A DNA stretch of 64,000 bases from contig NC_007973.1 in assembly GCF_000196015.1 (NCBI RefSeq), forward strand, positions 3,286,001-3,350,000, given 5' to 3'. This DNA is from Cupriavidus metallidurans CH34 (GTDB lineage: Bacteria > Pseudomonadota > Gammaproteobacteria > Burkholderiales > Burkholderiaceae). Below are positions 54,049 to 63,251 of this stretch, one piece after another; within the stretch, counting starts at the first letter, position 1; each line of letters starts with the position of its first letter. A program made the position numbers and the translations under genes. The notes beneath the pieces are model-generated. The model worked only from the letters and a program-made list of their open reading frames with translations. It searched no databases and had not been told where the DNA came from.

Positions 54049-55011
54049 TCAATCGAGTGTCAGCACGACGCGCGTAGCCTGCTCGCCAGCGCGCCGCCAA
54101 ACGTCCGCGACCGCGGACATCTGCGCCAGTTCGAATTCCGTGCCGAGGTCGCTATCACTGGCGCAGGCAAGGATGTCGTCGACCAGCGTCTTCATGTAGC
54201 CGAGCGGCGGATGGTTGGCCGGGCCGCAGCCCATGAGCTGCACGCGCGAGTCGCGCAGCGCCGCAGGCGGCAGCATCATGCTGCCGGCCCCTCGGTTCGC
54301 CGTCGTGACGATGCGCACGCCACGGTCGAACATCGACATCGGCATCCCGTCGCACTGCACCAACGCGGCCAGCAGCAGTTCTAGCGCCTCGCCCCAGACG
54401 AAATCGATCACCACGTCGATCCCCTGCTCCGCAAACGAGGCGAACGTGTACTGCAGGATGCTCGGCGGCAGTGCGAGGTCGATCAGCGCATCGGCACCGA
54501 GTGTGGACAACTGCTCGGGCAGATGACCGGCGGCGATGACGCGCCCCGCCCCTTGCAGACGCGCCGCCTGCACCGCCAGGCGGCCCGCGATGCCCGACGC
54601 GCCAAGCACCAGCACGGTTTCGCCAGGCTCGACATCGGCCCGCGTCGCCAGCGGCAACCATGCGGCCAGCGCAGGCCCGACCAGCGCCGCAGCCGCCGCC
54701 CAACCAACATCGTCCGGCAGCGGCGCCACCCACTCGGCCGGCGCGTATTCGGCCATCGCGCCATACGGCGCCCGACTGGCCCGGAAGTAGACACGCTGCC
54801 CGTCGGCGAGCCGCCCGACGCCATCGCGCCCACAGATGAACGGCAACTGCGTCGGCAAGCGGGGATGCAGCCCCTTGGCGATAGCGAGATCGGCCGGGCA
54901 GATCACTGCGGCCCTGACCTGGACCAGGGTTTCCCCATCGCTCGGATAGGGGTCGTCAAAGGTGGTGAAACACGGCGTTTCGCCGAATTGGTGCTGGACT
55001 ACGGCTTTCAT
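54049..55011 (-). CDS. MDR-superfamily quinone oxidoreductase/alcohol dehydrogenase-like protein
   Basis: A 320-residue medium-chain reductase. The GroES-like N-terminal domain includes VRAAVICPADLAIAKG and PFICGRDGVGRL; the Rossmann domain has VLVLGASGIAGRLAVQAARL. The typical structural zinc cysteines are absent, so it is probably a zinc-free quinone-reductase type. The substrate is unknown. ATG 55011 fits the family. It is divergent from the Bug gene at 55130. Confidence 0.86.
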   Translation of the reverse strand: MKAVVQHQFGETPCFTTFDDPYPSDGETLVQVRAAVICPADLAIAKGLHPRLPTQLPFICGRDGVGRLADGQRVYFRASRAPYGAMAEYAPAEWVAPLPDDVGWAAAAALVGPALAAWLPLATRADVEPGETVLVLGASGIAGRLAVQAARLQGAGRVIAAGHLPEQLSTLGADALIDLALPPSILQYTFASFAEQGIDVVIDFVWGEALELLLAALVQCDGMPMSMFDRGVRIVTTANRGAGSMMLPPAALRDSRVQLMGCGPANHPPLGYMKTLVDDILACASDSDLGTEFELAQMSAVADVWRRAGEQATRVVLTLD

Positions 55012-55129
55012 CGATGGCTCTCCTTGGTGGACCCATCACGGATCCTAGGGAGCCCGAAGTCCGAAGTCTCTGAGCCGATTCTGAAAGGAGATGCGCGTAA
55101 AATCCCCCGAAAACAACGAGGAGACTCCA

Positions 55130-56089
55130 TTGAAGCCGTCGCGCCTGTCCCTGGCCGCGCTGCTGCTCGCAGCCGCCACCACCGCCCACGCCGCCTGGCC
55201 TGACCGCCCCATCAAGCTGATCGTGCCGTTCCCGCCCGGACAGGCCACCGATATCTTCGCCCGCGCGCTTGCCGAGAAACTGGGCAAGCAACTGGGCCAG
55301 TCCGTCATTGTCGAGAACCGGGCAGGCGCCGGTGGCAACATCGGCATGGAGGTCGCCGCGAAGGCACCGGCCGATGGCTATACGCTCGTGATGGCGGGCA
55401 GCGCGATGGCGATCAATCAGACGCTCTACAAGAAGGTCAACTACGACCCGCGCCAGGATTTCGCGCCGATATCGGGCGTGTTCTCGGTGCCACTGGTGTT
55501 CCTGGCCACGCCACAGTCGGGTTTCACCTCGCTGCGCGACCTGATCACAAAGGCCAAGGCGGCGCCGGGCAAGTACAGCTACGCGAGCGCGGGCATCGGC
55601 GGCACGCAGCACCTGTCGGCCGAAATGCTCAAGGCACAGACCGGCATCTTCGTCGTGCACATTCCGTACAAGGGCAGCGGCCCGGCGCAGGCGGATTTTC
55701 TCGGCAATCAGATTCCGCTGATGGTCGATTCGGTAACGGCCGCCATGCCGCTGATCCAGAGCCACAAGGCCCTGCCGCTGGCCGTGACCACGACGCAACG
55801 CGTGCCGCAGCTCCCATCGGTGCCAACCGTACGCGAACAGGGCGTGCCGGGCTTCGAGGCGCTGGGCTGGGCCGTGATGATGGCGCCGGCTGGCACGCCC
55901 CCGGCCGTCGTCTCGCAGCTGAATGCGGAGACCGTCAAGGCGCTGCAATCGCCCGAACTGCACAAGTTCATCACCGACCGGGGCTCGGAGCCAATGCCGA
56001 TGACGCCGGCGGAGACCGGCAAGTTCGTGGATAGCGAGATCCGGAAATGGGCGACGGTGGTGAAACGGTCCGGAGCGACGGCGGAATAA
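55130..56089 (+). CDS. Bug-family tripartite tricarboxylate transport substrate-binding protein
   Basis: A 319-residue periplasmic binding protein. I place the start at TTG 55130, because GAGGAG lies six bases upstream and the product then opens with a clean signal peptide ([20 protein letters not shown]). ATG 55091 would add 13 polar residues and its ribosome site is too close. Family motifs are [40 protein letters not shown] and DGYTLVMAG. No transport membrane genes lie nearby. Confidence 0.9.
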   Translation: MKPSRLSLAALLLAAATTAHAAWPDRPIKLIVPFPPGQATDIFARALAEKLGKQLGQSVIVENRAGAGGNIGMEVAAKAPADGYTLVMAGSAMAINQTLYKKVNYDPRQDFAPISGVFSVPLVFLATPQSGFTSLRDLITKAKAAPGKYSYASAGIGGTQHLSAEMLKAQTGIFVVHIPYKGSGPAQADFLGNQIPLMVDSVTAAMPLIQSHKALPLAVTTTQRVPQLPSVPTVREQGVPGFEALGWAVMMAPAGTPPAVVSQLNAETVKALQSPELHKFITDRGSEPMPMTPAETGKFVDSEIRKWATVVKRSGATAE

Positions 56090-56182
56090 GCCGCCAAGAA
56101 ACAAAAACGGACATCAGGCTCCGCCCGATGTCCGCACACTACCCATTCTGGCTGCCGTCTTCTCAACGCGGCAGCCGACCCC

Positions 56183-57370
56183 TCAATCCCACGACAGCGC
56201 GCCGCCCGTCTGGTACTCGATGACGCGCGTCTCGAAGAAGTTACGCTCTTTCTTCAGGTCGATCATTTCGCTCATCCACGGGAACGGGTTTTCCTCGTTC
56301 GGGAAGAGCTGGTCCAGGCCGATCTGCTGGCAACGGCGGTTGCAGATGAAGCGCAGGTAGCCCTTGAACATCGGTGCGTTCAGGCCCAGCACGCCGCGCG
56401 GCATGGTGTCCTCGGCGTAGCGGTATTCCAGGTCCACGGCCTTCTTGAACAGCTCGGTGATCTCGGCCTTGAACTCGGCCGTCCACAGGTGCGGGTTCTC
56501 GAGCTTGATCTGGTTGATCAGGTCGATGCCGAAATTGCAGTGCAGGGATTCGTCGCGCAGGATGTACTGGTACTGCTCGGCAGCGCCGGTCATCTTGTTC
56601 TGGCGGCCCATCGCCAGGATCTGCGTGAAGCCCACGTAGAAGAACAGGCCTTCCATAATGCAGGCGAACACGATCAGCGACTTCAGCAGCTTCTGGTCGT
56701 TCTCCGGCGTGCCGGTCTTGAACGACGGGTCGGTCAGCGTGTCGATGAACGGGATCAGGAACTCGTCCTTGTCGCGGATCGACTGCACTTCATGGTACGC
56801 GTTGAAGATCTCGGCTTCGTTCAGACCGAGCGATTCCACGATGTACTGGTACGCGTGCGTGTGGATGGCCTCTTCGAAGGCCTGGCGTAACAGGTACTGG
56901 CGGCATTCCGGCGCCGTGATCTGGCGGTACGTGCCCAGCACGATATTGTTGGCGGCCAGCGAATCGGCCGTCACGAAGAAGCCCAGGTTGCGCTTGATGA
57001 TGCGGCGCTCGTCCTCGGTCAGGCCGTTCGGGTCCTTCCACAGGGCGATGTCGCGCGACATGTTGATTTCCTGCGGCATCCAGTGGTTCGCGCAACCGGC
57101 CAGATACTTTTCCCATGCCCACTTGTACTTGAACGGCACGAGCTGGTTCACGTCCGTGGCGCCGTTGATCACGCGCTTGTCGGCGGCGTTCACGCGGCGC
57201 GTGCTTTGCGCGGCGGCGGCGTTGGGGTTGTTGCCGAGGATGCCCGGCTCGGTGGCTGCCGGCGGCAGCACGCCTTGCTGGTCGACCGACGTGGCGACGG
57301 CAGCGGGTTGCAGGGCAGGCTGCGGCGCGGCCTGCGGTGTGGCTTGAACGTCGTCGTCCCAGCTCAGCAT
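56183..57370 (-). CDS. nrdB: class Ia ribonucleotide reductase, beta subunit
   Basis: A 395-residue small subunit that houses the diiron-tyrosyl radical cofactor. After MLSWDDD and an Ala/Pro-rich segment of about 45 residues comes the R2 core: [20 protein letters not shown] with iron ligands, [14 protein letters not shown] (Glu-x-x-His) and [13 protein letters not shown] (second Glu/His pair). The C-terminus, [11 protein letters not shown], is the tail that docks into NrdA. nrdA lies upstream on the same strand, 140 bases away, with a hairpin between. Confidence 0.96.
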   Translation of the reverse strand: MLSWDDDVQATPQAAPQPALQPAAVATSVDQQGVLPPAATEPGILGNNPNAAAAQSTRRVNAADKRVINGATDVNQLVPFKYKWAWEKYLAGCANHWMPQEINMSRDIALWKDPNGLTEDERRIIKRNLGFFVTADSLAANNIVLGTYRQITAPECRQYLLRQAFEEAIHTHAYQYIVESLGLNEAEIFNAYHEVQSIRDKDEFLIPFIDTLTDPSFKTGTPENDQKLLKSLIVFACIMEGLFFYVGFTQILAMGRQNKMTGAAEQYQYILRDESLHCNFGIDLINQIKLENPHLWTAEFKAEITELFKKAVDLEYRYAEDTMPRGVLGLNAPMFKGYLRFICNRRCQQIGLDQLFPNEENPFPWMSEMIDLKKERNFFETRVIEYQTGGALSWD

Positions 57371-57454
57371 GTTGTTTCTCCGATGATTCGATCAGGGGCG
57401 GCTGTGGTCAGCTTAGGCGCATCGGCTATCGATGTGCCTGGCCCTCTCCCCCGG

Positions 57455-57481
57455 CCCCTCCCCCGCACAGCGGGAGAGGGG
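57455..57481. repeat. CCCTCTCC-type hairpin between nrdA and nrdB
   Basis: CCCCTCCCCCGC pairs imperfectly with GCGGGAGAGGGG around ACA; an extra GCCCTCTCCC at 57441 can compete for pairing. Third copy of the repeat type seen at 20497 and 23989. It may tune nrdA:nrdB expression. Confidence 0.65.
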
Positions 57482-57510
57482 AGCAGACCGAGGGTACTTT
57501 CAGGTGTTGC

Positions 57511-60450
57511 TTACTGGCAGGCTTCGCACTCTTCGAAGCCAGGATCGCCCGGACGCATCGTGCAGACCGCGCCCTCGGCCTCCGGCATCGCCGGTGCAGC
57601 CGACGCGGCAGCATCGATGCCCGACTGGCCGTCGGCGCCCGACGACACCGCGTTCAGCGAACCGCGCTGCACGGTGGACTTCTCCACGTGCGTGGCAGCC
57701 ATCGTGCGCAGGTAGTACGTGGTCTTCAGACCACGCAGCCAGGCCAGCTTGTAGGTGTCGTCCAGCTTCTTGCCCGAAGCGCCGGCCATGTAGATGTTCA
57801 GCGATTGGGCCTGGTCGATCCACTTCTGACGGCGGCTGGCGGCTTCCACGAGCCAGGTCGGTTCCACTTCGAACGCCGTGGCGTAAATGTCCCGCAGGTC
57901 CTGCGGAATGCGGTCGATGCGGGCCAGCGAGCCGTCGAAGTACTTCAGGTCGGCGACCATCACTTCATCCCACAGGCCGCGTTCCTTCAGGTCGCGCACG
58001 AGGTAGTCGTTCACTACCGTGAACTCGCCCGAGAGGTTCGACTTCACGTACAGGTTCTGGAACGTCGGCTCGATGCAGGCGGACACGCCGATGATGTTCG
58101 AAATGGTCGCGGTCGGGGCGATCGCGATGCAGTTCGAGTTGCGCATGCCGTGCTGCTTGATGCGACCGCGCAGGCTGTCCCAGTCCATCGTCGACGACAG
58201 GTCGACGTCCAGGTAGCCGCCACGTTCTTCGGCCAGCAGCTTCAGCGAATCCTGCGGCAGGATGCCACGATCCCACAGCGAACCCTCGTAGGTGCTGTAA
58301 CGGCCACGCTCTTCGGCCAGCTCGGTCGACGCCTGGTAGGCGTAGTAGCACACGGCTTCCATCGACGTATCGGCGAACTTCACCGCGGCGTCGCTGGCGT
58401 ACGGCGTGCGCAGCACGTGCAGGCAGTCCTGGAAGCCCATGATGCCCATGCCCACCGGACGGTGGCGCAGGTTCGAGTTGCGCGCCTTCTCCACCGCGTA
58501 GTAGTTGATGTCGATCACGTTGTCGAGCATGCGCATCGCGGTGCGGATCGTCTTCTGCAGCTTGGCGTGATCCAGCACGTACGTGCCATCGGCCTGTTGC
58601 ATCAGGTGGGCCACCAGGTTCACGGAACCCAGGTTGCACACGGCGATTTCGCTCTCGTTCGTGTTCAGCGTGATTTCCGTGCACAGGTTCGAGCTATGCA
58701 CCACACCCACGTGCTGCTGCGGGCTGCGGATGTTGCACGGGTCCTTGAACGTGATCCACGGATGGCCGGTTTCGAACAGCATGCCCAGCATCTTGCGCCA
58801 CAGCTGCATGGCCGGCACTTTCTTGAACAGCTTCAGTTCGCCGTTGGCGGCCTTGGCTTCGTAGCCCAGGTAGGCCTGCTCGAATGCCTTGCCGACCTTG
58901 TCATGCAGGTCCGGGCAGCTGGCCGGCGAGAACAGCGTCCATTCGCCATTTTCCATCACACGCTTCATGAACAGGTCCGGAATCCAGTTGGCCGTGTTCA
59001 TGTCGTGCGTGCGGCGGCGGTCATCGCCGGTGTTCTTGCGCAGTTCGAGGAATTCCTCGATGTCCAGGTGCCACGTTTCCAGGTACGCGCAGACCGCGCC
59101 CTTGCGCTTGCCGCCCTGGTTCACGGCCACGGCCGTGTCGTTGACCACCTTCAGGAACGGCACCACGCCCTGCGACTTGCCGTTGGTGCCCTTGATGTGC
59201 GAGCCCAGCGCGCGCACGTTGGTCCAGTCGTTGCCCAGTCCGCCAGCGAACTTCGACAGCAGCGCGTTTTCCTTGAGCGCCTCGTAGATGCCCTCCAGGT
59301 CGTCCGAGACCGTGGTCAGGTAGCACGACGACAGCTGCGAGCGGCGCGTGCCCGAGTTGAACAGCGTCGGGGTCGACGACATGAAGTCGAACGACGACAG
59401 CAGCTGGTAGAACTCGATCGCGCGCGCTTCACGGTCCTTCTCTTCCAGCGCCAGGCCCATGGCCACGCGCATGAAGAACGCCTGCGGCATTTCGATGCGC
59501 ACTTCGTCCACGTGCAGGAAGTAGCGGTCGTACAGCGTCTGCAGGCCCAGGTAGTTGAACTGGAAGTCGCGCGAGGCGTCCAGCGCGGCGCCCAGGCGGG
59601 CCAGGTCGTACGTGGCCAGCTTTTCGTCGAGCAGTTCGGCTTCGATACCGCGGGCGATGAACTTCGGGAAGTACTCGGCGTACTTCGTCGCCATCTCGGT
59701 CTGGGTCACTTCGGCGCCCAGGATTTCCTTGCGGATCGTGTGCAGCAGGATACGGGCGGTCACCTGGCTGTAGGCCGGGTCCTTCTCGATCAGCGTGCGC
59801 GCGGCCAGGATGGCGGAGTCGTAGACCTGCGTCATCGGCACGCCGTCGTACAGGTTCTTGAGCGTTTCCTTCAGGATCGGCTCTGCGCTGACGGCCTTGC
59901 CGAGGCCGCTGCAGGCGTTGTCGATCAGCGCGTGCAGCGCCACCAAGTCCAGCTGGTACGTCACACCGTTATCGGTCACGTTGAACGACACGCCGGCTTC
60001 CTGCACGCGGGCCACCGCCTGCGCGTTGGCCTGGGCACGTTCCTGCGTGCGCTTTTCGCGGTACAGCACGTAGGCGCGGGCCACCTCATGTTCGCCCGAG
60101 CGCATCAGCGCCAGTTCCACGTGATCCTGCACGTCTTCGATATGGAACGTGCCGCCGTTCGGACGGCTGCGCACCAGCGCGCGCACCACATTCTGGGTCA
60201 GTTGCTCGACGATCTCGCGCACGCGCGCGGATCCCGCGCCCTGGCCGCCGTTGACGGCCAGGAATGCCTTGGTCATGGCCACGGCAATCTTGTTCGGCTC
60301 GAACGACACCACGGCGCCGTTACGGCGGATCAGCTTGTAGTCCTGATAGGTAACGCCTGCAGCGACGGGGCTCTGCTGCGCAATGCCGGCTGCTGCGCCA
60401 GCAACGCCAGTCACGCCAGTGGTTTGTTGTTCGTTTTGGGCCGTTTGCAT
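57511..60450 (-). CDS. nrdA: class Ia ribonucleotide reductase, alpha subunit
   Basis: A 979-residue catalytic subunit that reduces ribonucleoside diphosphates. An ATP-cone at about 40-140 (KLIRRNGAVVSFEPNKIAVA) sets overall activity. The catalytic barrel has SSCYLTTVSDD with the first redox Cys, and SNLCTEITLNTNESEIAVCN with the Asn-x-Cys-x-Glu active site. The C-terminus EECEACQ carries the CxxC pair that shuttles electrons from thioredoxin or glutaredoxin. The length, slightly above the usual 750-950, reflects the N-terminal Ala/Gln-rich leader. Paired NrdR boxes lie about 240 bases upstream. Confidence 0.97.
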   Translation of the reverse strand: MQTAQNEQQTTGVTGVAGAAAGIAQQSPVAAGVTYQDYKLIRRNGAVVSFEPNKIAVAMTKAFLAVNGGQGAGSARVREIVEQLTQNVVRALVRSRPNGGTFHIEDVQDHVELALMRSGEHEVARAYVLYREKRTQERAQANAQAVARVQEAGVSFNVTDNGVTYQLDLVALHALIDNACSGLGKAVSAEPILKETLKNLYDGVPMTQVYDSAILAARTLIEKDPAYSQVTARILLHTIRKEILGAEVTQTEMATKYAEYFPKFIARGIEAELLDEKLATYDLARLGAALDASRDFQFNYLGLQTLYDRYFLHVDEVRIEMPQAFFMRVAMGLALEEKDREARAIEFYQLLSSFDFMSSTPTLFNSGTRRSQLSSCYLTTVSDDLEGIYEALKENALLSKFAGGLGNDWTNVRALGSHIKGTNGKSQGVVPFLKVVNDTAVAVNQGGKRKGAVCAYLETWHLDIEEFLELRKNTGDDRRRTHDMNTANWIPDLFMKRVMENGEWTLFSPASCPDLHDKVGKAFEQAYLGYEAKAANGELKLFKKVPAMQLWRKMLGMLFETGHPWITFKDPCNIRSPQQHVGVVHSSNLCTEITLNTNESEIAVCNLGSVNLVAHLMQQADGTYVLDHAKLQKTIRTAMRMLDNVIDINYYAVEKARNSNLRHRPVGMGIMGFQDCLHVLRTPYASDAAVKFADTSMEAVCYYAYQASTELAEERGRYSTYEGSLWDRGILPQDSLKLLAEERGGYLDVDLSSTMDWDSLRGRIKQHGMRNSNCIAIAPTATISNIIGVSACIEPTFQNLYVKSNLSGEFTVVNDYLVRDLKERGLWDEVMVADLKYFDGSLARIDRIPQDLRDIYATAFEVEPTWLVEAASRRQKWIDQAQSLNIYMAGASGKKLDDTYKLAWLRGLKTTYYLRTMAATHVEKSTVQRGSLNAVSSGADGQSGIDAAASAAPAMPEAEGAVCTMRPGDPGFEECEACQ

Positions 60451-60968
60451 GAGGTAACTCCTGTTTTAACCCTTGTATTGAAGACTTCTGCTGAAGATGA
60501 CAAAGTCCCTAGCAAAATGCGCTCCAGAAGACACTCGACACTGGCCATGCCAGGCGAGAACCAAACTGCACAGGCGTTCATTCTGCTAGGGACTCTTTTA
60601 CAGCCCGACCCGGTTGAATTTTGTGACGCACACACCGCAAGCTGCTGCAGCGAGGCTTCACTCTTGGGTCGGCTCCCCGGAAAAACCACTAGATGTAGTG
60701 GTCACATCGAAAATCTGGGCTAAGTATAGTGAAACGAGACTGAATGACCAGTCTTGACAATCAGCTTTCACATTGCCGGGCCGGCGGTGCGGCAGCGCCA
60801 CAATCCCGCAAAGCCCGCTGCCTCAAGGGTTCGCGGCGAGCCGTTCGGTGGCGCACAAGATTTTGAAAATATTTCTATGGGAACAGGTCGGCGATAGGTG
60901 TCCCAGAATGTGGCAGCCGTCGTGACGATTCGGGGCCCGGCGCACCCTATTTGACACCCCTGGAAAAC
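60451..60968. other. nrdA leader and intergenic region before ampD 3' end
   Basis: About 518 bases without a supported gene. It contains the nrdA 5' leader (about 235 bases) and the NrdR box pair; the remainder up to the ampD stop shows nothing I can assign. Confidence 0.5.
60686..60732 (-). promoter_or_regulatory. paired NrdR boxes of the nrdAB promoter
   Basis: Box 1 is the near-palindrome CCACTAGATGTAGTGG (60686-60701). Box 2, GGGCTAAGTATAGTGA (60717-60732), keeps CTA-N4-TAGTG. They start exactly 31 bases apart, three helical turns, the spacing that tandem NrdR boxes show. NrdR is the ATP/dATP-sensing repressor of ribonucleotide reductase genes. Confidence 0.85.
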
Positions 60969-61571
60969 CTACCTTGCCTGCCGGTACGGCATCATCGCCA
61001 GCGGCAGCGCGGCCTGTTTCGCAAAGCGGCTCCAGTCGAAGTAGGGGCCTGGGTCGGTCTTGCGTCCCGGAGCAATGTCGCTGTGGCCAGCGACGCCCTG
61101 GATCGGATAGGCGGCCCGCAGGGCACTCACCAGCGCGGCGACCGTCTCGTACTGAGCTGGCGTGAACGGCTGGTCGTCGGTGCCCTCGATCTCGATGCCG
61201 ATCGAGAAGTCGTTGCAGCGTTGGCGTCCGCAATAGTCGGACTGGCCGGCGTGCCACGCACGTTGTGTGCAGGCGACAAACTGAACCGGCTCGCCATCGC
61301 GACGGATCAGGAAGTGGGCCGATACCCGGACATCGCGAATCGTCTCGAAAAACGGATGGCGCGTGGCATCGAGCCGATTCTGGAAGAACGCCTCGATATC
61401 GTCGGAGCCGAACTGCCCCGGCGGCAGGCTGATGTTGTGCAGTACCACCACATCGACCGCCATGCCTTCGGGGCGGGCGTCGAAGTTCGGGGACGGCACG
61501 TGGCGGGCTGCGGGGACCCAGCCGTCGGCGTTGGGCCGCCAGTCGCGGACCCGGCCTGCGGCGTCAGACAT
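60969..61571 (-). CDS. ampD: 1,6-anhydro-N-acetylmuramyl-L-alanine amidase
   Basis: A 200-residue cytoplasmic zinc amidase for peptidoglycan recycling. Zinc and substrate motifs are VDVVVLHNISLPPGQFG with the first His, SAHFLIRRDGEPVQFVACTQRAWHAG, NDFSIGIEIEG with the catalytic Glu, and GHSDIAPGRKTDPGPYFDW with the last His and Asp. ATG 61571 overlaps the pilR 3' end by 8 bases. It works in the same recycling route as mpl. Its place after pilR is conserved in relatives but functionally unexplained. Confidence 0.95.
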   Translation of the reverse strand: MSDAAGRVRDWRPNADGWVPAARHVPSPNFDARPEGMAVDVVVLHNISLPPGQFGSDDIEAFFQNRLDATRHPFFETIRDVRVSAHFLIRRDGEPVQFVACTQRAWHAGQSDYCGRQRCNDFSIGIEIEGTDDQPFTPAQYETVAALVSALRAAYPIQGVAGHSDIAPGRKTDPGPYFDWSRFAKQAALPLAMMPYRQAR

Positions 61572-63246
61572 CGCGCCCCTCCCCTTCGGCCAGCGATTCG
61601 CTATCGTCCCGGCCGCTGCGCCCATCCTCCTCGCAGATACCGAGCTGTTCGATCCGATACCGCAACTGGCGGAAGTTCAAACCCAGCAGCGGCGCCGCGG
61701 CGGTCCGGTTGAAGCCGGTCTGCCGCAAGGCGCGCAGGATCAGCTCGCGCTCCATCGCCTCCAGGTGCGCGGGAAGATTAATTGGGAACGTGGTGGCAGC
61801 CGGCGCGCCAGCATCGGGGGCAGGCACGGCGACCGGCCCTGCCACGGGAATCGGGGCCGGCACGGGCGCCGGTTCTGGCATCACCGCCACGGGTGTCGCC
61901 GGAGCGGGCACGCCCCAGGCTCCGGCGTTACCCCACCGGTGATACATGGCTGCCGGCGGCACGGCAGTCAACGGCGGCGCCGCCATGGCCGTCTGCATCA
62001 GCGCGGCACGCTCGATGCCGGTGTCGAGCGGCCCCAGGTCGGCCACCTCGATCTCCTCGCTCTCAGCGAACGCGTAGGCACGCTCGAGCAGGTTCTCGAG
62101 CTCGCGCACGTTCCCCGGAAATTCGTACGCGCAGAGCCATTCCAGCGCCGCGCGCGACAGCCGCTTGGGATGCGCATCGCCGTAGCGCACGGCCAGATGC
62201 TCGAGAATCGCGCGGGCAAGCACCGGGATGTCCTCGGCGCGCTCGCGCATCGTGGGCATCCGGAGTTCAAGCACGTTGAGGCGGTAGTACAAGTCCTGCC
62301 GGAATGCTCCGGCGGCGACCATCGCCGCCAGATCCTTGTGGCTGGCGCACATGACGCGCACATCCACGCTGTCTTCCTTGCTAGCGCCGATCTTGCGCAC
62401 GCGGCGTTCCTGCAACGCGCGCAGCAGCTTCACCTGCATCGCCAGCGGCAAGTCCGCGACCTCATCGAGCAGCAGCGTGCCGCCATTGGCGGCCTGGAAG
62501 AACCCGCCGCGCTCGGCGTCGGCCCCAGTAAAGGCGCCTTTGACGTGACCGAAGAACTCGGCCTCCATCAGCGTCTCAGGGATCGCGCCGCAGTTCACGG
62601 CCACAAATGGATGCGCCGAGCGCGCGCTGATCGCGTGAATCGCTCGCGCCGCCCGTTCCTTGCCGCTGCCGGATTCGCCGCTGATCACCACCGGTGCCAT
62701 GCTGCGCGCCAGGCGCGGCAGCGAGCGCCGTACCTCGTGAATTGCCGGCGAGACCCCCGGTAGCAGCCCGGCCGCGCGATCGCCCAGACTGGCCCCATCG
62801 GTCGCGTCGGACGCGTCCCCCGCATCGGCCTGATCGGATGTGTCGTTACCGTTCGCACCGCGCTGGTGACGGCCCAGTGCGTTGAGAATCAGCGTGCGGA
62901 GTTGCTCGAGAGATACCGGCTTGGCGATGTAGTCGAACGCGCCGGCCTTGAGCGCATCCACCGCGTTGTCCGCGCTGCCATACGCCGTGATCACGGCCAC
63001 CGGGGTGCGCTCGGGCGACGCCGACAACTGGCGCACGATCTCGATGCCGAGGCCATCGCCGAGCCGCATGTCGGTCAGCACCAGGCTGTAGCGCCGCTCG
63101 GCCAGACGCAGGCGGGCCTCGGCCAGCGAACCGGCCATCACCACGTCATGCCCCATGCGTCGCAGCGAGATATCCAGCAGCTCGCGCAGGTCGGCCTCGT
63201 CGTCGATGACGAGAATCGGATCGGGTGCGGACAATCTGGGAGGCAT
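61564..63246 (-). CDS. pilR: sigma-54-dependent response regulator PilR
   Basis: A 560-residue NtrC-type activator. The receiver domain (about 10-125) has Asp16-Asp17-like ILVIDDEADL, the phospho-acceptor Asp59 in LVLTDMRLGDG and the Lys in YIAKPVSLEQL. The AAA+ domain has the Walker A loop ISGESGSGKERAARA, the sigma-54 contact GAFTGADAERGGFFQA, and LLLDEVADLPL. After an Ala/Pro-rich linker (about 440-500) comes a Fis-type helix-turn-helix (NRTAAAPLLGLNFRQLRYRI). PilR drives type IV pilin transcription. ATG 63246; the frame upstream is not real. Confidence 0.93.
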   Translation of the reverse strand: MPPRLSAPDPILVIDDEADLRELLDISLRRMGHDVVMAGSLAEARLRLAERRYSLVLTDMRLGDGLGIEIVRQLSASPERTPVAVITAYGSADNAVDALKAGAFDYIAKPVSLEQLRTLILNALGRHQRGANGNDTSDQADAGDASDATDGASLGDRAAGLLPGVSPAIHEVRRSLPRLARSMAPVVISGESGSGKERAARAIHAISARSAHPFVAVNCGAIPETLMEAEFFGHVKGAFTGADAERGGFFQAANGGTLLLDEVADLPLAMQVKLLRALQERRVRKIGASKEDSVDVRVMCASHKDLAAMVAAGAFRQDLYYRLNVLELRMPTMRERAEDIPVLARAILEHLAVRYGDAHPKRLSRAALEWLCAYEFPGNVRELENLLERAYAFAESEEIEVADLGPLDTGIERAALMQTAMAAPPLTAVPPAAMYHRWGNAGAWGVPAPATPVAVMPEPAPVPAPIPVAGPVAVPAPDAGAPAATTFPINLPAHLEAMERELILRALRQTGFNRTAAAPLLGLNFRQLRYRIEQLGICEEDGRSGRDDSESLAEGEGRDV

Positions 63247-63251
63247 GGATA

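Noticed and set aside
57337..60723. 1128-codon open frame on the plus strand opposite nrdA
   Set aside because: It is exactly antisense to nrdA, a certain gene; the translation is His/Arg/Val-rich without any family motif. High G+C and third-position bias keep the opposite frame open.
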